Origin: Shewanella metallivivens
GTDB lineage: Bacteria; Pseudomonadota; Gammaproteobacteria; Enterobacterales; Shewanellaceae
Assembly: GCF_028750675.1 (NCBI RefSeq)
Contig: NZ_JAQQPZ010000006.1
Coordinates: 33,875 to 97,874 of the forward strand
DNA length: 64,000 nucleotides
Direction of reading: 5' to 3'
Positions 8,223-16,384 of the stretch are shown here, in pieces. The position numbers and the translations under genes are program-made. Within the stretch, counting starts at the first letter, position 1, and each line of letters begins with the position of its first letter. The notes beneath the pieces are model-generated. The model did no database searches. It had not been told where the DNA came from and saw only the letters and a list, made by a program, of their open reading frames with translations.

Positions 8223-9260
8223 TTATTTTTTTCTGCTATTTAAACGGTTCCACATATGCTGAGTACATAATGCGTAACCTATGAATAAAAAGATAAAAAA
8301 TGTAAACAGAATCCATTCAGGAACAAAGTAGATTTCAGCAAGGCAACCCATAAAAGCAAACACACAAGCAACTGAAGATATCGCAACTAGAGCATACCTT
8401 CTGCTGTAGCCATATGCTTCGAATAAATGATGTAAATGCTGCCTATCGGCGGTAAAAGGTGAACCGCCAGATTTCATTCGGCGGATCATAACTGACACCA
8501 TATCGATTAATGGAATCGCTAATATATACAATGCGGTGACAGGTCTAAAAGCGGGTGTATCTAATTCGGTACCAACAATCATCAACCATACGATTGTTAA
8601 ACCTATAAACATGTTCCCAGAATCACCCATAAATACTTTGCTAAAAGAATGATGAAGGTTCAAGTTAAACAATAAATATGCAAGTAGGGCCGCAATAAAT
8701 AATACGGGCAACAAATACCATTCGTTAGTGTGTCTGCTGAGTAAAAATGCTAATGCACCAAATGCTATGAGGCTAAGCGCACCAGCTAAACCATCGATAC
8801 CATCCATCATATTGATTGCATTAATGCCTGCAATAATCGCAATAACACTGACTGCGGCCCCCGCGTAGCCCAATTTGAATTCAAAAAAACCTAAAATTGA
8901 ACCAAAGCTTTGCAAGTATGTTTCTGTGCCAAATATCATTAATGAGGCAACGATAATTTGGGAGATGAGCCTGACTTTGACCGATAACAAGTACCTGTCA
9001 TCTAATGTCCCTAAAAACAAAACTAATGCTGCGGCAACGAGATAAATATTTAAATTTTGGCTGTGTTCAATAAAAACCATTGAGGTTATCAACACCGAAA
9101 AGTAGATAGCGATACCTCCAATTAGAGGTATATGACCATCATGCACTTTTCGCTCGCATGGATAATCAAGTAGTCCTGTTTTTACGGCGAGTGGCTTTAC
9201 AAGTTTGATTGCAAAAAATGAAACTAGAAAAGTCACCGAAACTGGGAGCCAATAATCCAT
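8223..9260 (-). CDS. wecA: Undecaprenyl-phosphate GlcNAc-1-phosphate transferase (WecA family)
   Basis: WecA transfers GlcNAc-1-P (or a related sugar-1-P) to undecaprenyl phosphate, priming O-antigen, capsule or enterobacterial-common-antigen-like glycans at the inner membrane. The protein is 345 aa with about 10-11 membrane segments. It carries the family motifs GTLDDRYLLSVK, NMMDGIDGLAG and FMGDSGNMFIG, plus the HLHHLF histidine motif near the C-terminus. It is the first gene after the ops-containing leader and so the promoter-proximal gene of the operon. The exact sugar cannot be read from the sequence. Confidence 0.94.
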   Translation of the reverse strand: MDYWLPVSVTFLVSFFAIKLVKPLAVKTGLLDYPCERKVHDGHIPLIGGIAIYFSVLITSMVFIEHSQNLNIYLVAAALVLFLGTLDDRYLLSVKVRLISQIIVASLMIFGTETYLQSFGSILGFFEFKLGYAGAAVSVIAIIAGINAINMMDGIDGLAGALSLIAFGALAFLLSRHTNEWYLLPVLFIAALLAYLLFNLNLHHSFSKVFMGDSGNMFIGLTIVWLMIVGTELDTPAFRPVTALYILAIPLIDMVSVMIRRMKSGGSPFTADRQHLHHLFEAYGYSRRYALVAISSVACVFAFMGCLAEIYFVPEWILFTFFIFLFIGYALCTQHMWNRLNSRKK

Positions 9261-9600
9261 TATTTTTCCCTTATTTATGATTGATGAAAGTGTTGTGATT
9301 TAAGCAAACTATAAAACACGAAAATGACATTTGAAAATTTGGCCAAACGACAATTGAGATAATAAAAATCAGCTATCGCGGCTGTGTTTAACCTGTTACA
9401 CACAGGGCGTAAGATTAAGGCTCGATGATTTTACTAAACGGGTATACCAATAAACAATCATTAAGTTTGTTAGATGATTTCAGCGTTACACTAGTGTGTA
9501 TCAACACCTTGTTCGTGGTAATCGTAGTCGTTACATTGATGATATTTTAGCACAAGAACGCCAACGAGCTGCATCGCAAAGCCCTGTGTATTTCCCTACG

Positions 9601-9870
9601 GGCTAGGGCAGCTGAAGCTGTTAACAATTGTTGCTGACAATTATTTTCGGACACGCTACCGACCCGCGTGGCGGGTGAGACGCCCTGATTCAGTACATCT
9701 TGTACTTCTCTCTTCGAGCCAGCTGAAGCTGTTAGTGATTGTTCCAGACAATCACTTTCGGCGTCCACTAAAAGACAGAAACTATTCTGTCTTTTGCCTT
9801 TATAAAATACGTCCTGTATTTTCCCTTTGGGCCAGCTAAAGCTGTTAATAATTGTTCCAGACAATTATTT
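9601..9870 (-). repeat. Multi-hairpin leader with three related stem-loop units
   Basis: Three units each contain an inverted repeat around ACAATTATT (9847-9855 with 9861-9869; 9734-9742 with 9748-9756; 9623-9631 with 9637-9645), each followed on the minus strand by an AACAGCTNNAGCTG palindrome. Additional hairpins lie between them, including AAAAGACAG with CTGTCTTTT (9770-9778 and 9787-9795) and ACCCGC with GCGGGT (near 9661-9676). The open frame across this stretch (9547-9864) is a by-product of the repeats. The stretch lies in the untranslated leader of the polysaccharide operon. Confidence 0.75.
9652..9663 (-). promoter_or_regulatory. Degenerate second ops-like element
   Basis: On the minus strand the bases read GTCGGTAGCGTG, one mismatch from the ops core GGCGGTAGCGTG. 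It precedes the third stem-loop unit, exactly as the perfect ops precedes the first, so it looks like a duplicated ops-plus-hairpin module that has drifted. Confidence 0.5.
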
Positions 9871-9875
9871 TCAGG

Positions 9876-9887
9876 CACGCTACCGCC
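9876..9887 (-). promoter_or_regulatory. ops element (RfaH recruitment site)
   Basis: The minus strand reads GGCGGTAGCGTG, a perfect match to the operon polarity suppressor (ops) sequence in JUMPStart leaders. In E. coli the paused polymerase exposes ops and RfaH binds it to prevent termination within long operons. A hairpin-forming ACAATTATT inverted repeat follows directly. It lies about 620 bp upstream of wecA, and an rfaH gene sits about 265 bp further upstream in the same orientation. Confidence 0.9.
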
Positions 9888-9944
9888 CATGGATTGCGGC
9901 TTCCAAATTGCCTGAAAATAATCTGCTTGTGTTTGTGCACGCGT

Positions 9945-9950
9945 ATTGTA
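9945..9950 (-). promoter_or_regulatory. Possible -10 box of the polysaccharide operon
   Basis: The minus strand reads TACAAT, close to the sigma-70 -10 consensus, about 58 bases upstream of the ops core. No good -35 hexamer is seen at 16-18 bp, so this is tentative; readthrough from rfaH is an alternative. Confidence 0.3.
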
Positions 9951-10151
9951 CCTAAAAAGCGTGCATTAATCTGTTCAAAAAGTACACACAACATAAAATG
10001 CTAACATTTTTTAAACATTTGATGCTATTCAAGCCGTTGAAAGCCAAAAACCAAGCTTTTTCCTTCTGTAACACCCGGATAAATACATCTTGAAAAAAAT
10101 TTATAGCAAAAGTCTCACACAAGTTATAGTGAAAGTCTCACTAACAATAAG

Positions 10152-10661
10152 TTAACTATCAGTTTTGTTTTCAATGGCTTGCAAATTATCCAGCTCCACT
10201 AAAATGCGTTTTTGTTGCCCCATAATAGTGAACAATACATGGCAACGTTTATCTGGGTTGTTTTCGTCGAAAATGGCCTCAAGATCTTTAAATGGGCCAT
10301 CAATAAATTTCACTTTATCGCCTTTCGATAACGGTTTTTCAACTTCAGGCACATGACCTTGAACACGCCGCTTAAGGGCGGAAATAATTCGGTCGTCAAT
10401 GGGAGTCATATCTTCTCGACAGCCTACTATGCGGTTAGCACCACGAGTATTGTGGATTTTGCTAACGCTAGTGACTTGTGGGTCAAAGTAGATAAATAGA
10501 TAACTGGGGAAAAGCGGTACCGTGACCATTTGGCTTTTATTACGGACCGTTTTTTGCTGGGTAATCATAGGTAAATAACTTTCGACTTCTTGCAAAGCCA
10601 AATTTTGCTGAGCACGGACTTCATCACGTGGTTTGCAATACAGTAAATACCAAGATTTCAT
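10152..10661 (-). CDS. rfaH: Transcription antitermination protein RfaH
   Basis: A NusG paralogue that binds RNA polymerase at ops sites and suppresses pausing and termination in long virulence or cell-surface operons. At 169 aa it is close to E. coli RfaH (162 aa). It starts MKSWYLLYCKPRDE, and the NGN-domain motif PLFPSYLFIYFDP and a C-terminal KOW-like segment (KGDKVKFIDGPFKDLEAIF) are visible. It is encoded directly upstream of, and co-oriented with, an ops-bearing polysaccharide operon, which is strong context support. RfaH is unlinked to its main targets in E. coli, so this local arrangement is notable. Confidence 0.95.
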   Translation of the reverse strand: MKSWYLLYCKPRDEVRAQQNLALQEVESYLPMITQQKTVRNKSQMVTVPLFPSYLFIYFDPQVTSVSKIHNTRGANRIVGCREDMTPIDDRIISALKRRVQGHVPEVEKPLSKGDKVKFIDGPFKDLEAIFDENNPDKRCHVLFTIMGQQKRILVELDNLQAIENKTDS

Positions 10662-10980
10662 TATTACTCGCTTGTGTTAATTTACTCAAAAACCTTGAGT
10701 AAGTGACTTCCCATTCACAACAAGATTTTAGCAAACTTACTCACCCATTTGAATGATTTTATGTGTTGAACGCCTATAAATACAGCACTTGAAGTGAATA
10801 TAACGCTTTAACTGAATCCATGCTAAAAATCTAATTAATCTAACACTTTGATTTATCGAAAACTGCACTCAAATTAGCAGAGCAGTAATAGTGAATGATT
10901 GCACTAGGTTAATACCATTTGTCGTTGATCAAAAACTGCTGGATACATTCTGAGTGGTCATATCTGCGTATATGCTTAGG
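10662..10980. other. Intergenic region upstream of rfaH
   Basis: AT-rich non-coding stretch that should contain the rfaH promoter. I see no repeat array, RNA gene or convincing small ORF in it; only the terminator at its right-hand border is clear. Confidence 0.5.
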
Positions 10981-10981
10981 C

Positions 10982-11010
10982 AAAAAAACCTCGGCGTTAA
11001 CGTCGAGGTT
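10982..11010 (-). terminator. Rho-independent terminator of the DUF4136 gene
   Basis: Stem AACCTCG (10987-10993) with CGAGGTT (11004-11010), followed on the minus strand by a run of T residues (the A-run at 10982-10988). It lies about 40 bp downstream of the DUF4136 stop codon. Confidence 0.85.
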
Positions 11011-11051
11011 TGATGCGTTGGTGTCAGCTTGATATTAGATTGTTGATTAAG

Positions 11052-11609
11052 CTACTGCCCTGTTTTTGGAGGGTAATTCATCATAACTTGACCAATTGCG
11101 TTATTGATTGATTCTGCACGCTCTTGAGGTGTGTTTTGATCTCTTATTGTGTCAGCGACGGTACCACGCCACACTAACTTACCCGTTTTGTTATCGACTA
11201 AATCAACGATCATGGTACCAACCTCGTATTCACGCACCACTGTTTCAGTTTGCATTGAACCACCGAGTCCCCAACGAGGGCCATAATACGGGTTGTAACC
11301 GAAATGGCTATTGAAGGTGTCGATGTTGATTTTTTTATCTATTTTGGTGATGTAATTAACCAGTAAGTCTGCGCTTTGCTTGTCGACTTTACTGATCCCT
11401 TTTTGGCTTAACTGTGTTTCAATGGCAGAGCGAACACGCTGATCCATTAGCCCATCTAGATGATATACACCATCATCGTTTTTCTTTTCTATCCATGCGT
11501 AGGATTTGTATTGATCAAATGCGACTGAAGGATCGAAGTCTGAACTTGATTTTAAGGTACTGCATGCACTTAACGCTAAGACCGCGGCGGCGATAAACAA
11601 TTTTTTCAT
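11052..11609 (-). CDS. DUF4136 domain lipoprotein
   Basis: An envelope lipoprotein of 185 aa. The ATG at 11609 is chosen because it starts a typical lipoprotein signal peptide (MKKLFIAAAVLALSAC, lipobox LSAC) and has GGAG just upstream; the longer open frame to 11672 adds an unlikely leader. The rest (DFDPSVAFDQYKSYAWI, DLLVNYITKID, TMIVDLVDNKTGKLVWRG) matches the DUF4136 pattern of small envelope proteins of unknown function. It is monocistronic, with its own terminator downstream. Confidence 0.88.
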   Translation of the reverse strand: MKKLFIAAAVLALSACSTLKSSSDFDPSVAFDQYKSYAWIEKKNDDGVYHLDGLMDQRVRSAIETQLSQKGISKVDKQSADLLVNYITKIDKKINIDTFNSHFGYNPYYGPRWGLGGSMQTETVVREYEVGTMIVDLVDNKTGKLVWRGTVADTIRDQNTPQERAESINNAIGQVMMNYPPKTGQ

Positions 11610-11720
11610 TACAGACTCCAAAATAGCATTTACTAATAAGCATAAGCTTATAGAGCGCAACAATGTTGTCAAGTTAACTAGGGTTTATAAACCTATAGTA
11701 AGAAAAGAACTTATTTTACT

Positions 11721-11856
11721 TGCCGTCCCGGCAATGCTGTTGAAAACGGGACCCACCAGATTCGTCGTCCCGGCAATGCTGTTAAGTCGGGATCCAGCTG
11801 TTATTTTTTAAGAGCAAACACCTAGATCCCCGATAAAAGACCTCGGGGATGACGGC
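11721..11856. repeat. Paired-hairpin intergenic element (half copy plus full copy)
   Basis: A half unit (11721-11760, CGTCCCGGCAATGCTGTT) precedes a full unit at 11763-11856. The full unit has two hairpins: CCCGGC/GCCGGG type (here with a G-to-A change) and CCCCGA/TCGGGG, joined by an AT-rich spacer with GGATCCAGCTG. The ends CGTCGTCCCGG and CGGGGATGACGG are roughly inverted, like a BIME of two opposed REPs. Further copies are at 11927, 16571, 16703 and 16897. Confidence 0.85.
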
Positions 11857-11926
11857 AAAGAAGTACACTTTAACCTCGCCCCTTGTCACTTGCCCCTTTT
11901 ACCTCACCAGCTAAGGACTTGTTTCA

Positions 11927-12020
11927 CGTCGTCCCGGCAATGCTGTTAAGCCGGGATCCAGCTGTTATTTTTTAAGAGCATACACCTGGATCCCCGATAA
12001 AAGACCTCGGGGATGACGGC
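11927..12020. repeat. Paired-hairpin intergenic element, second full copy
   Basis: A 94-bp copy nearly identical to the one at 11763-11856, in the same orientation. It is preceded by CTAAGGACTTGT-type sequence and heptamers, and followed by AAAGAAGTACACTTT and a heptamer array. The same composite order recurs at 16.5-17.0 kb on the other side of the sugar cluster. Confidence 0.88.
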
Positions 12021-12038
12021 AAAGAAGTACACTTTTGC

Positions 12039-12143
12039 CTTGCCCCTTGCCCCTTGTCACTTGCCCCTTGCCCCTTGTCACTTGCCCCTTGTCACTTGCC
12101 CCTTGTCACTTGCCCCTTGTCACTTGTCACTTGTCACTTGCCC
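12039..12143. repeat. CTTGCCC/CTTGTCA heptamer array
   Basis: Fifteen consecutive 7-bp units, either CTTGCCC or CTTGTCA, on the plus strand, continuing as degenerate CCTTTTACCTCG sequence to about 12175. CTTGTCA is shared exactly with the array between rfbA and rfbC. It ends about 10 bp before the stop codon of the GH13 gene. Confidence 0.92.
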
Positions 12144-12183
12144 CTTTTACCTCGCCCCTTGTTACTTATCCCCTACTCTTCAC

Positions 12184-13926
12184 CTAGCCTTTATTGCTGA
12201 TCCACACGGTTTGATATGGTTGCAATTGTATTGTTTGGGTAATGTCTTCTATTTTGGTGCCGCTGAGTAAATCAACCCAATGTTCTGAAATCACTAGGTT
12301 TAACTCATTTATTGGTAAATCGGTTACTTGGTCTGAGACATTACTAATACAAAAAATACTTTGTTTACGGTTTCGGCTTTGACGCCAAAAACCAAATAGC
12401 TGTAGCCCTAAATGTAAGGTGAATTGTGTCGCACTGGGATGGAATGCGGCTTGTTGGGTGCGTATATTGATGAGCTTTGTCATCGCTGACAACACCTGAC
12501 TGTGAGTACTTTGTGCATCACCTAATTGTTGCTTTAATGCATCAAGGTCCCAACGGTGGCGGTTAATGGCGCGATTGTGTGATGTATTAGCGAGTTTTTC
12601 ATAGTCATTCCGGGTGCCCAGCAAGCTGTGAATGTATATTCCTGGTATTCCCTCAAGTGCCAACATGATGCTATGTGCACACATAAAGCGTTGCATACCC
12701 CATAAATCTTTACCTTTTGTGGTGCCTTGCAGGGCATCGTAAAGAGCAATATTGATTTCGTAAGGTTTTTGCTCGCCGGTTTCGCTGGTTCGTGCTGATA
12801 TTTGCCCACCAAATTGTTTCATGGTGTCGACGAGGGTTTGAATTTCATCTTCGTCGAGTAACCCTTCGGCCGGGCGTAAGCCAATACCATCATGAGAGGC
12901 GATAAAGTTAAAATAGGTAGTGCCATCTTGTGCTGGGGGCATGCTCATTAACCAACGTTTTAAATACAAGCAATTACCGGTAATAAGGGTGTTGATTAAT
13001 AAAGGGGGTAGTGAGAAGTTATAAATACAATGTGCTTCGTTTGCATTACCAAAATAAGTTAGGTTTTGGGTATTTGGAATATTGGTTTCGGTGATGATTA
13101 TGGCATCATTTTGTGCATGTTCTATTAACGTACGCAGTAAACGAATGATTTCATGAGTTTGTGCTAAGTTGATGGATTTACTGCCCACTATTTTCCATAA
13201 AAAGGCGACTGCGTCGAACCTAAATATACTCACACCAGCATCTAAGTACTGACGAATAATAGTCACAAACTCTATTAACACCTGTGGTTTTCTAAAATCA
13301 AAATCCACTTGATCATGACTAAAAGTACACCACACATGTTGGATGCCTGCGGGCGTTTCTGTAGGTCTTAATAGTGCTGAAGTTCGAGGCCTTACAACGT
13401 CAGATAAATCATCGCTAGGTTGTGCCGTAAAAAAATAATCATGACCTGGCCCCTCACCTTTACAAAAGTTTTCGAACCATAAACTTCGACTCGAGCAATG
13501 GTTAATCACTAAATCCGACATTAACCGACGTTTACTGGCAATGGCACTAATGTCAGCCCAATCACCAAGGCTTTCATTGACACTGGAGTAGTCAATAACG
13601 GCAAAACCATCGTCCGAACTGTACGGAAAAAAGGGTAAAATATGCACACTATTGATACAGCCAAGGTAGCTGTCGATAAATTGTGCCAAGGTAGTTAGTG
13701 GGCGCTCACCCTGTTGCAATATACTGTCACCATAGGTAATCATTATGGTGTCTTTTTCAGACCAGTGATTTACAAAAGGTTCTGGTACCTGACTAAATTC
13801 GGTAATGCGCATGATGTCGATCAACCGATTCACCAATTGGCTTATCGGTAGATCAATATCGATGTCTTTATAAATACATTCCAGTTGATGCTGTAGCTTT
13901 TGTTGTAATCCATCCAATACTGACAT
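12184..13926 (-). CDS. GH13 sugar phosphorylase, likely glucosylglycerate phosphorylase
   Basis: A GH13 subfamily 18 (sucrose phosphorylase-like) enzyme of 580 aa. The predicted nucleophile D238 ([11 protein letters not shown]), acid/base E280 (IITETNIP) and transition-state stabiliser D346 ([10 protein letters not shown]) are present. Members of this family reversibly cleave a glucoside with phosphate, releasing alpha-glucose-1-phosphate. Synthesis genes for glucosyl-3-phosphoglycerate lie directly upstream, so glucosylglycerate is the most likely substrate, as characterised for some GH13_18 members. Sucrose or another glucoside cannot be excluded. It lies 18 bp downstream of the synthase gene. 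Confidence 0.85.
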   Translation of the reverse strand: MSVLDGLQQKLQHQLECIYKDIDIDLPISQLVNRLIDIMRITEFSQVPEPFVNHWSEKDTIMITYGDSILQQGERPLTTLAQFIDSYLGCINSVHILPFFPYSSDDGFAVIDYSSVNESLGDWADISAIASKRRLMSDLVINHCSSRSLWFENFCKGEGPGHDYFFTAQPSDDLSDVVRPRTSALLRPTETPAGIQHVWCTFSHDQVDFDFRKPQVLIEFVTIIRQYLDAGVSIFRFDAVAFLWKIVGSKSINLAQTHEIIRLLRTLIEHAQNDAIIITETNIPNTQNLTYFGNANEAHCIYNFSLPPLLINTLITGNCLYLKRWLMSMPPAQDGTTYFNFIASHDGIGLRPAEGLLDEDEIQTLVDTMKQFGGQISARTSETGEQKPYEINIALYDALQGTTKGKDLWGMQRFMCAHSIMLALEGIPGIYIHSLLGTRNDYEKLANTSHNRAINRHRWDLDALKQQLGDAQSTHSQVLSAMTKLINIRTQQAAFHPSATQFTLHLGLQLFGFWRQSRNRKQSIFCISNVSDQVTDLPINELNLVISEHWVDLLSGTKIEDITQTIQLQPYQTVWISNKG

Positions 13927-13944
13927 AAAAAAACCTTATATTAA

Positions 13945-15168
13945 TCATTTACTGAATTCAGCATTGTCGGCCTCGACCGCAGCTTTTAGTTGTTCAAGTA
14001 CGTCAGGCATTGCACTCACCACTCGGCTCCAAGTTGGCATAAACGGTGTTTCCATTGGGTTATCTAAGAACCGTTGTCCTGCCGTGACAATGTTTTGGGC
14101 AAACATCTCAACGGCCTTTTCTTCTAAATGGATATCGGTGGTTAACCCATTCATTAATGCATCATTATGGTAAGTTTCGACATAATCGAGTGCGACACGA
14201 TAATAAGTGGCTTTTAGTGTACGAAATGATTCGGTGCTAAAAGTGTTTCCTTGGGTAGCTAATTTACGGAAAAACGCTTTAGTAATATCAATCGACATTT
14301 TTGATAAGCCGGCATCTTCGTTGTTAAGCGACAAGTCTTGATGTTTGTGGTCGTAATTATCTGCAATATCGACCTGACAAATACGGTTAGGGGCATAATT
14401 GCGTTGCATTTCAGACAGTACGCCAATTTCTAAGCCCCAATCACTCGGAATACGTAAATCAGTTAACACATCGCGTCTAAATGAAAACTCGCCCGCTAAT
14501 GGGTAACGAAAGCTGTCCATGTAGTCTAAATATTCGTTATAACCCACGACTTTTTTTAATGCTTTAATCAGTGGCGTAACCAACAAACGTGATACGCGGC
14601 CATTAATTTTGCCATCAGATAATCTAGCGTAATAACCTTTGCTAAACGCATAATTAAATTGAGGATTGGCGACAGGATATAACAATCTCGCTAATAGGGA
14701 CTTCTCATATGTCACGATGTCACAATCATGTAATGCCACCGATTCAGATTTACCCGAGGCCAACATGTAACCCATGCAATACCATACGTTACGGCCTTTG
14801 CCTAACTCTGTGGGTGCTAAACCTAATTTTTGTAGTTTGGCATCTAGCGCTTGAAGGCGTGGGCCGTCGTTCCATAAAATACGGTGATGTTGCGGTAACT
14901 CTCCAAAAAAACTCAGCGCATGTTTATATTGCGCTTCGTCTGCCCGATCTAAGCCTATGACGATTTCAGACAAGTAAGGCACATCTTTAAGTTTTGCCAC
15001 GATACCTTTTAGTGCATCGCCCTCTAGCTCAGAAAACAGCGAAGGTAATATCAACCCTAGTGGTCGAGTTTTGGCAAATTTAAGCAGTTCTTGTTCAAGC
15101 TCATCATGACTACGACGAGTTAAATTGTGCATTGTAGTGACAATGCCATTTTGATAAAAATCAGCCAT
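13945..15168 (-). CDS. gpgS: Glucosyl-3-phosphoglycerate synthase-like glycosyltransferase
   Basis: A retaining GT-A fold glycosyltransferase (GT81/GpgS type) of 407 aa. It would transfer glucose from a nucleotide sugar to 3-phosphoglycerate, giving glucosyl-3-phosphoglycerate, the precursor of the compatible solute glucosylglycerate. The metal-binding DCD motif (residues 148-150, in ALHDCDIVTYEK) and the preceding nucleotide-binding region (EIVIGLDRADEA) are visible. It is preceded with a 1-bp gap by a phosphatase of the MpgP/GpgP family and followed by a GH13 phosphorylase, which supports the call. Mannose as donor sugar is a possible alternative. Confidence 0.82.
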   Translation of the reverse strand: MADFYQNGIVTTMHNLTRRSHDELEQELLKFAKTRPLGLILPSLFSELEGDALKGIVAKLKDVPYLSEIVIGLDRADEAQYKHALSFFGELPQHHRILWNDGPRLQALDAKLQKLGLAPTELGKGRNVWYCMGYMLASGKSESVALHDCDIVTYEKSLLARLLYPVANPQFNYAFSKGYYARLSDGKINGRVSRLLVTPLIKALKKVVGYNEYLDYMDSFRYPLAGEFSFRRDVLTDLRIPSDWGLEIGVLSEMQRNYAPNRICQVDIADNYDHKHQDLSLNNEDAGLSKMSIDITKAFFRKLATQGNTFSTESFRTLKATYYRVALDYVETYHNDALMNGLTTDIHLEEKAVEMFAQNIVTAGQRFLDNPMETPFMPTWSRVVSAMPDVLEQLKAAVEADNAEFSK

Positions 15169-15169
15169 A

Positions 15170-16027
15170 TTATGCTCCTGTCAATGACGCAGATGTTGAA
15201 GATGTGGCCAATGAGGGTGTGAGTAGTGTCGCAGTAATACACTCAGCCCAACCTTTAGGACCGCACTCTTGGCTTTTAATGGTTTGTTTTTTACGTAGGA
15301 CCGGAAAATCATGGGTTGGAGATTTTATTTGAATGGCAATATCAGCCGCTTCTAACATGGCACTGTCATTACCACTGTCACCTAACGCAATTGTCGTGAC
15401 CGGCGTTTGATACTGGTTTGCATATACTTGGGCAAGCCAATTCATGGCTTTGCCTTTGTCACTTTCACCACCTATGTGTAAAAAACGACCACCTTGTAAC
15501 ATATGCGCGCCGAGGGATGTCATGTGTGCAATAAATTCTTGCTTACGTGCATTATCACCTTTCCATAATAATGGTTCAGAATAATGCCTTACCAATGCAA
15601 GCCGTGCTTTGTCGGGGGCAAGGTCGGTGACTTCACACAATTCTTCAACGCTGAATGACGAAAAACCCACATACTCGTCTTCAAACTCAACGGCTTGTTG
15701 AGCTAATAACTCAAGCCAATGCTGGCGTGGCGGGCAAAACTCTTTAACCCAGTAATACCCTTGGGTAACGGTGTCTTTGGGTTGCTCATCAAAGTATCCG
15801 ATAGGAATATAAATAACCGCACCATTTTCAGAAATAAATGGCGAGTTAATGCCGATGGTTTGTTGTAGCTTTTCCATTTCAGCAAAGGTTTTACTGGTAT
15901 TAGCAATAATGGGAATATGACGTTCATTGAGTGCTTCAATAACATCAATGGCATGGTTGAAACTATAGTCAAAGTGGTCGAGTAACGTTCCGTCAATATC
16001 AGTGAAAATCAGTGGTCTGCTGGTCAT
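15170..16027 (-). CDS. HAD-family glucosyl/mannosyl-3-phosphoglycerate phosphatase
   Basis: A HAD-IIB phosphatase of 285 aa that would dephosphorylate glucosyl- (or mannosyl-) 3-phosphoglycerate to the free solute. HAD motif I is DIDGT (residues 10-14), with the GDSGNDSAML motif IV near residue 225 and a C2 cap between. It is the first gene of the three-gene cluster and nearly overlaps the synthase gene. The first 16 codons hold no other plausible start. The family is often annotated MpgP/YedP. Confidence 0.87.
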   Translation of the reverse strand: MTSRPLIFTDIDGTLLDHFDYSFNHAIDVIEALNERHIPIIANTSKTFAEMEKLQQTIGINSPFISENGAVIYIPIGYFDEQPKDTVTQGYYWVKEFCPPRQHWLELLAQQAVEFEDEYVGFSSFSVEELCEVTDLAPDKARLALVRHYSEPLLWKGDNARKQEFIAHMTSLGAHMLQGGRFLHIGGESDKGKAMNWLAQVYANQYQTPVTTIALGDSGNDSAMLEAADIAIQIKSPTHDFPVLRKKQTIKSQECGPKGWAECITATLLTPSLATSSTSASLTGA

Positions 16028-16384
16028 ATCATGTCCCTTTAACTTAATACTGGATAGCGCGGTAAGAACAATCTTAGTTGTTACTTTGCGATATTACTAA
16101 ATTAATAGATTCAGAATATGTGCCAGTGCAGAAAGCGTTGCCCCGGAATGGAACAAACCACCTTTTACTCACTGTATTTTAAGGTATTTTATTTTTCAAA
16201 CCTAACGCGGGGAATGGCATTTTAGACTTTAGACGACTTACACATGTGCAAGGCTTTAAGTAAATTGCACCACATTAGTGCATGGAGTGGATAAAAAGGA
16301 CGATAAAACTTGTTATGGTCAATATTGGTTAGACATTGCTCAACTAAGCCCCAAATACCAAGAATTTATCCCCAATAAATACTG

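Noticed and set aside
9547..9864. 105-aa minus-strand ORF in the wecA leader
   Set aside because: It runs through the hairpin modules and shows internal repetition (KIQDV, VQDVL) that comes from the DNA repeats; no signal, domain or clear ribosome site.
11870..12180. CRISPR-like array next to the GH13 gene
   Set aside because: Units are contiguous 7-mers without unique spacers, and the longer elements are paired hairpins with no cas genes nearby.
12013..12270. Plus-strand 85-aa ORF over the heptamer array
   Set aside because: Repeat translation (LAPCHLP type) overlapping the end of the GH13 gene on the other strand.
12534..12812. 92-aa ORF inside the GH13 gene
   Set aside because: Out-of-frame shadow of a gene with intact catalytic residues.
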